Positions 62,130 to 64,000 of a stretch of DNA of 64,000 bases are shown piece after piece. The position numbers and the translations under genes are program-made. The notes under the pieces were generated by a model. That model was not told where the DNA came from and did no database searches. It saw only the letters and a list, made by a program, of their open reading frames with translations. Within the stretch, counting starts at the first letter, position 1; each line of letters opens with the position of its first letter. Origin of the DNA: Dactylosporangium sp. AC04546 (GTDB taxonomy: Bacteria > Actinomycetota > Actinomycetes > Mycobacteriales > Micromonosporaceae); NCBI RefSeq assembly GCF_022095675.1, contig NZ_JAHYSG010000066.1, forward strand, positions 5,021-69,020. The letters are read 5' to 3'.

Positions 62130-62221
62130 CCGCGAGCCCGTCCCGGTGACCTCTGGACCGACAGCGTGGAACACGTCCGTTGATCCGGCAACACAACGGG
62201 AGTCTCGTGGGTACATCCGGC

Positions 62222-63358
62222 TCAGACGGCGAGCCGGTACCCGCGCTTGATCACCGTCTGCACAAGGTCGAGATCCGGCATCGCCCGGCGTAATCGGGAT
62301 ACTGTCATCTCGATCGCATGGTCGTCGACGTCGGTCAGACCGGGGACGAGCCGTCGGATGTCCGCGCTGGAGAGCAGCTTTCCCGGCTCAGCGGCGAGAG
62401 CCCGCAGAACCCCGACGGGTCCTTGCTGGATGGGGTAGAGCCTCCCGTCGATCAGTGCCGCGTGCCCCCGCACCTCAAGCACCAGGCCGCCGACGGTGGC
62501 GTGCACAGCTCTGTCGAGGACCGACCTGGCCAACAGCGCGGCCGTTTCCTCGTCGAACGGCATCGGCGAGGTCGCCGGCTCCACGCCGTGTCCGCGGAGC
62601 ACGGCTGCGGCAAGCGGACCGCGGCAGACGGTCGGGATGTGCGCACCGAGCTGAGCGACCACCGCTGGCAGCCGCCCATGGGCGGTGGCGAACCGGAGGA
62701 TGTGACCGGCTGCGACCGGATCGGTCCAGGCGACCGCGTCGAGCTGGCGGCGACTCATCAACTCGACGACGCGCCGCACGCCGACGACATCGTTCGGCGG
62801 TTCGGTGACGTACGTGGGGAGCTCGACCACGTCGGCGCCGCGCAGCCGTAACGATTGACAGTGCTCTGCCTGGTCCGGTGTGTCGAGTTGGGCGGCGATG
62901 CGCCGCCCGTCAGGTTGGTGGGTCAGCAGGTATCGGTACAGCCCCTCGGCGGTTCCGGTCGCCGTCGAGAGGACGTCGTGCAGGTCGTTGGCCCGCAGGG
63001 CGTCGGCGGTGCGGGCGTCGGCGGCCAGCAGCCGGGCGGAGGAGAACGCCGCCAGCAGCCGGCTCGGATCGGGTGCTGCGTGTAGCCAGGCTCGCATGCC
63101 GGTGGAGGATGAGACGACCACGTCGTCGAGCGGCCTGTCGAGGCACGTGGTCGTGGCCCGGCGGAGCGCGTCCGCGTCCGGCTGTGGCACCGCGCGGACG
63201 CCCTGTACCGACACGATCCGGGCGCCGTGCTGCTCGATCAGGTCGGCGAGGCGGTGCCGGCGACGATGGCTGATCACGGCGATGGTGAATCCGGCGAGGA
63301 GGGTCGGGTTGACCGCAGCGTCGCCGGTGCTGCCAGTGCCCGCCGGTTGCGGCGCCAC
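62222..63358 (-). CDS. HemD-like/winged-helix transcription regulator (NnaR-like)
   Basis: 378 residues. The N-terminal two thirds are a uroporphyrinogen-III synthase-like fold (GFTIAVISHRRRHRLADLIEQHG near the start in blocks, later LRLRGADVVELPTY and LDAVAWTDPVAAGHIL). The C-terminal 95 residues are an OmpR/PhoB-type winged helix (GPVGVLRALAAEPGKLLSS, VTVSRLRR-like AIEMTVSRLRRAM, VIKRGYRLAV). This layout is that of NnaR, a nitrate/nitrite-assimilation regulator of Streptomyces, though no nitrogen gene is in the window. GTG 63358 follows GGAAGGAG. A perfect palindrome lies 80 bases upstream. Confidence 0.87.
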   Translation of the reverse strand: MAPQPAGTGSTGDAAVNPTLLAGFTIAVISHRRRHRLADLIEQHGARIVSVQGVRAVPQPDADALRRATTTCLDRPLDDVVVSSSTGMRAWLHAAPDPSRLLAAFSSARLLAADARTADALRANDLHDVLSTATGTAEGLYRYLLTHQPDGRRIAAQLDTPDQAEHCQSLRLRGADVVELPTYVTEPPNDVVGVRRVVELMSRRQLDAVAWTDPVAAGHILRFATAHGRLPAVVAQLGAHIPTVCRGPLAAAVLRGHGVEPATSPMPFDEETAALLARSVLDRAVHATVGGLVLEVRGHAALIDGRLYPIQQGPVGVLRALAAEPGKLLSSADIRRLVPGLTDVDDHAIEMTVSRLRRAMPDLDLVQTVIKRGYRLAV

Positions 63359-63438
63359 GGTCTCCTTCCCGGAACGACCAGGGGTCCGGATCGTATGCCC
63401 TACAGTGCCGTCACGGGCAGTGCCACAGCGCACCGACC

Positions 63439-63458
63439 GTCGGCATGCGGATGCCGAC
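63439..63458. promoter_or_regulatory. Perfect 8-bp palindrome with 4-base loop
   Basis: GTCGGCAT, GCGG, ATGCCGAC. It sits in the 270-base gap between the NnaR-like gene and the small ORF at 63629. It may be an operator for the NnaR-like protein or a hairpin. Apart from this, I see no gene or clear promoter in 63359-63628. Confidence 0.5.
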
Positions 63459-63628
63459 AGTTGTAACGCCCGGCGACGGCGACAAGTTCACGACCGCATC
63501 GACGCCTTGGACGTGATCTTGTGAGGCGCCTTGCAACACGGTTACACGCGGCGGCTGCCCCTGGTGCGAGCCATCGCCGGGCCCCAACACTCGAATGACG
63601 CGCCGCCGGATGCGATGAGGGAAGCCCG

Positions 63629-63751
63629 ATGAATGTCAGCAGTGTGCTCGTTCGGGACGCCGAGCCGCACGTCGTGGCTGAGCCGACGCTCAACCTGTGG
63701 TACGGCAGCCCGCTGCGCCGGTGGCCTGAGCCGGTGGTGAGCCGCCGGTGA
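63629..63751 (+). CDS. Possible 40-residue protein
   Basis: ATG 63629 follows AGGGAAG at good spacing and the frame runs 40 codons to TGA. The product is soluble, with Trp/Pro/Arg in its second half, and I do not recognise it. It lies just upstream of the ABC permease start, in the same direction, so it could be the first cistron of that operon or a non-functional ORF. Confidence 0.35.
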   Translation: MNVSSVLVRDAEPHVVAEPTLNLWYGSPLRRWPEPVVSRR

Positions 63752-63794
63752 CGAAGCCGCCCGGCCGCCCGGCCGTCGTGCGCAGGTGCGAGCG

Positions 63795-64000
63795 GTGAGC
63801 ATCTTCGCCCCGGTCGATGTGCCGGAACTGCAGCCTGCCGGTACCGAGCCCGACCCGCGGCCCCGGGTGGGTCCCGCTGTGCGGGCCGTGCGGCGGGTCG
63901 GCCGCGGCGCCGTCCAGGTGGTCCTCGTCGCGGTCGGCCTGTGGTGGCTGGTGCCGACGATCGGTCTGGCCGTCACCAGCCTGCGCGGCCCGGCCGACAC
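63795..64000 (+). CDS. Sugar ABC-transporter permease (3' partial)
   Basis: The first 68 residues are visible and the frame is open at the right edge. After a Pro-rich cytoplasmic start comes the first membrane helix (VQVVLVAVGLWWLVPTIGLAV) followed by TSLRGPAD. The combination WLVPTIGLxxTSLRxxAD is characteristic of MalG-type carbohydrate permeases. GTG 63795 is used; GTG 63786 is an in-frame alternative. The partner permease, binding protein and ATPase are not in view. Confidence 0.7.
   Translation, partial: MSIFAPVDVPELQPAGTEPDPRPRVGPAVRAVRRVGRGAVQVVLVAVGLWWLVPTIGLAVTSLRGPAD

Noticed and set aside
38719..64000. A complete type VII secretion system
   Set aside because: Only a mycosin-like protein was found. 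There is no EccC ATPase, EccB/D/E or WXG100 gene in the window.
63542..64000. 152-residue minus-strand frame at the right edge
   Set aside because: It is antisense to a plus-strand frame with a clear ABC-permease membrane helix and TSLR motif, and is Arg/Thr/Pro-rich without a domain.

Overview
The window is one stretch of very GC-rich actinobacterial DNA: third codon positions are almost all G or C, GTG starts are common, and the gene families are typical of Actinobacteria. A filamentous actinomycete such as a member of the Micromonosporaceae is my best guess, but the sequence alone does not prove the family.

Bases 1-38718 are one uninterrupted coding region that is already open at the left edge. 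It encodes at least 12,905 residues of a giant modular protein that reads like a multi-effector toxin. The recognisable order is: an alanine/arginine-rich helical region; a long beta-rich region; a degenerate macro domain; two OTU-type cysteine protease modules; a His-Cys (clan CD-like) module; a membrane-associated GH18-like barrel; a TcdA/TcdB-type glycosyltransferase whose D/R/DxD spacing matches the clostridial enzymes; a second near-identical OTU module; a second helical region; and four more His-Cys modules, the last without its Cys. Its N-terminus, and so any secretion signal, lies outside the window. A cytochrome P450 gene faces it tail to tail and overlaps it by 10 bases.

Bases 40011-54237 hold a set of cell-envelope genes: a LysM-like membrane protein, a protein of unknown function, a GH46 chitosanase-like/beta-helix fusion, a trypsin-like protein, a mycosin-like (type VII secretion subtilase) protein, an F5/8C (discoidin) protein, an anti-sigma factor, two ECF sigma factors and an LPXTG surface protein. 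Eight of these genes, including one of the sigma genes, are preceded by the same element, TGAACY-N15/16-CGTM, which looks like an ECF sigma promoter. A ninth, weaker match precedes a GH16-like lipoprotein at 61 kb. I read this as one ECF regulon controlling the cell surface. Three of the enzyme-like proteins have lost catalytic residues: the trypsin-like protein all three, the mycosin-like protein its Ser and the oxyanion Asn region, and the chitosanase its Glu. The cluster therefore looks like a group of pseudoenzymes, probably used for binding or scaffolding.

Bases 44922-60922 also contain three large LuxR-type ATPase regulators (LAL family) and an SDR oxidoreductase. The right end carries a GH16-like lipoprotein, an NnaR-like HemD/winged-helix regulator next to a perfect palindrome, a possible 40-residue ORF, and the start of a sugar ABC-transporter permease that runs off the window. 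I saw no tRNA, rRNA, CRISPR array or transposase.
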